DNA of 14,116 bases from Rickettsia typhi (lineage in GTDB: Bacteria; Pseudomonadota; Alphaproteobacteria; Rickettsiales; UBA1997), in the NCBI GenBank assembly GCA_945906835.1, contig CAMDRL010000017.1:1-14116 (forward strand), read 5' to 3'. Below are positions 14,076 through 14,116 of this stretch, one piece after another (the first letter of the stretch is position 1; each line of letters starts with the position of its first letter). The notes under the pieces were generated by a model that had not been told where the DNA came from, made no database searches, and saw only the letters and a program-made list of their open reading frames with translations. Made by a program: the position numbers and the translations under genes.

Positions 14076-14116
14076 ATTACAACCTTACTCTACTCTAAAA
14101 TTCACTCTAATATCCT

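Overview
The window looks like a stretch of an AT-rich alphaproteobacterial chromosome, most like a host-associated lineage of the Rickettsiales/Holosporales kind. The grounds are strong A+T codon bias, single-copy housekeeping genes without large operons, few Shine-Dalgarno sequences, a decayed coiled-coil gene, and intergenic regions packed with palindromic repeats, one of them translated in frame inside a gene as Rickettsia palindromic elements are. The taxonomic call is inference. Genes for phosphoglucose isomerase and intact MetK argue against Rickettsia itself.

Layout. Positions 1-277 hold two palindromic elements, the second overlapping the dprA stop. dprA and an ABC-2 permease are on the minus strand, and pheS is divergent on the plus strand. 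The 327-bp convergent gap after pheS holds a terminator hairpin and two palindromes. A long minus-strand run follows, read from right to left: gltX, a dead DUF1640/CCDC90-like gene, metK, crcB and rluC. On the plus strand come a lone GspE/PilB-type ATPase, apaG and tsaB, then a minus-strand tRNA-Cys, and finally the pair pgi-dsbB.

Most genes serve basic functions: translation (pheS, gltX, tsaB, rluC, tRNA-Cys), SAM supply (metK), sugar phosphate metabolism (pgi), disulfide formation (dsbB), fluoride export (crcB), and DNA uptake or recombination (dprA). The GspE/PilB ATPase may link functionally to dprA through natural transformation, but no pilus genes are present here.

The unusual content lies between and at the edges of genes. 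Two diverged copies of a ~166-bp palindrome lie in direct orientation on either side of the GspE/PilB gene. They differ by at least six compensatory base-pair changes, and one copy contains the gltX start codon and about its first 14 codons. A 63-bp palindrome sits in frame in the N-terminus of dsbB. The metK leader has a good promoter, is about 88 nt long, and can form an H-type pseudoknot next to the ribosome binding site that partly resembles SAM-II riboswitches. Other elements include a cloverleaf-shaped palindrome at the dprA stop and dispersed copies, in different states of decay, of the common CATTCCCGCGAAGG palindrome.
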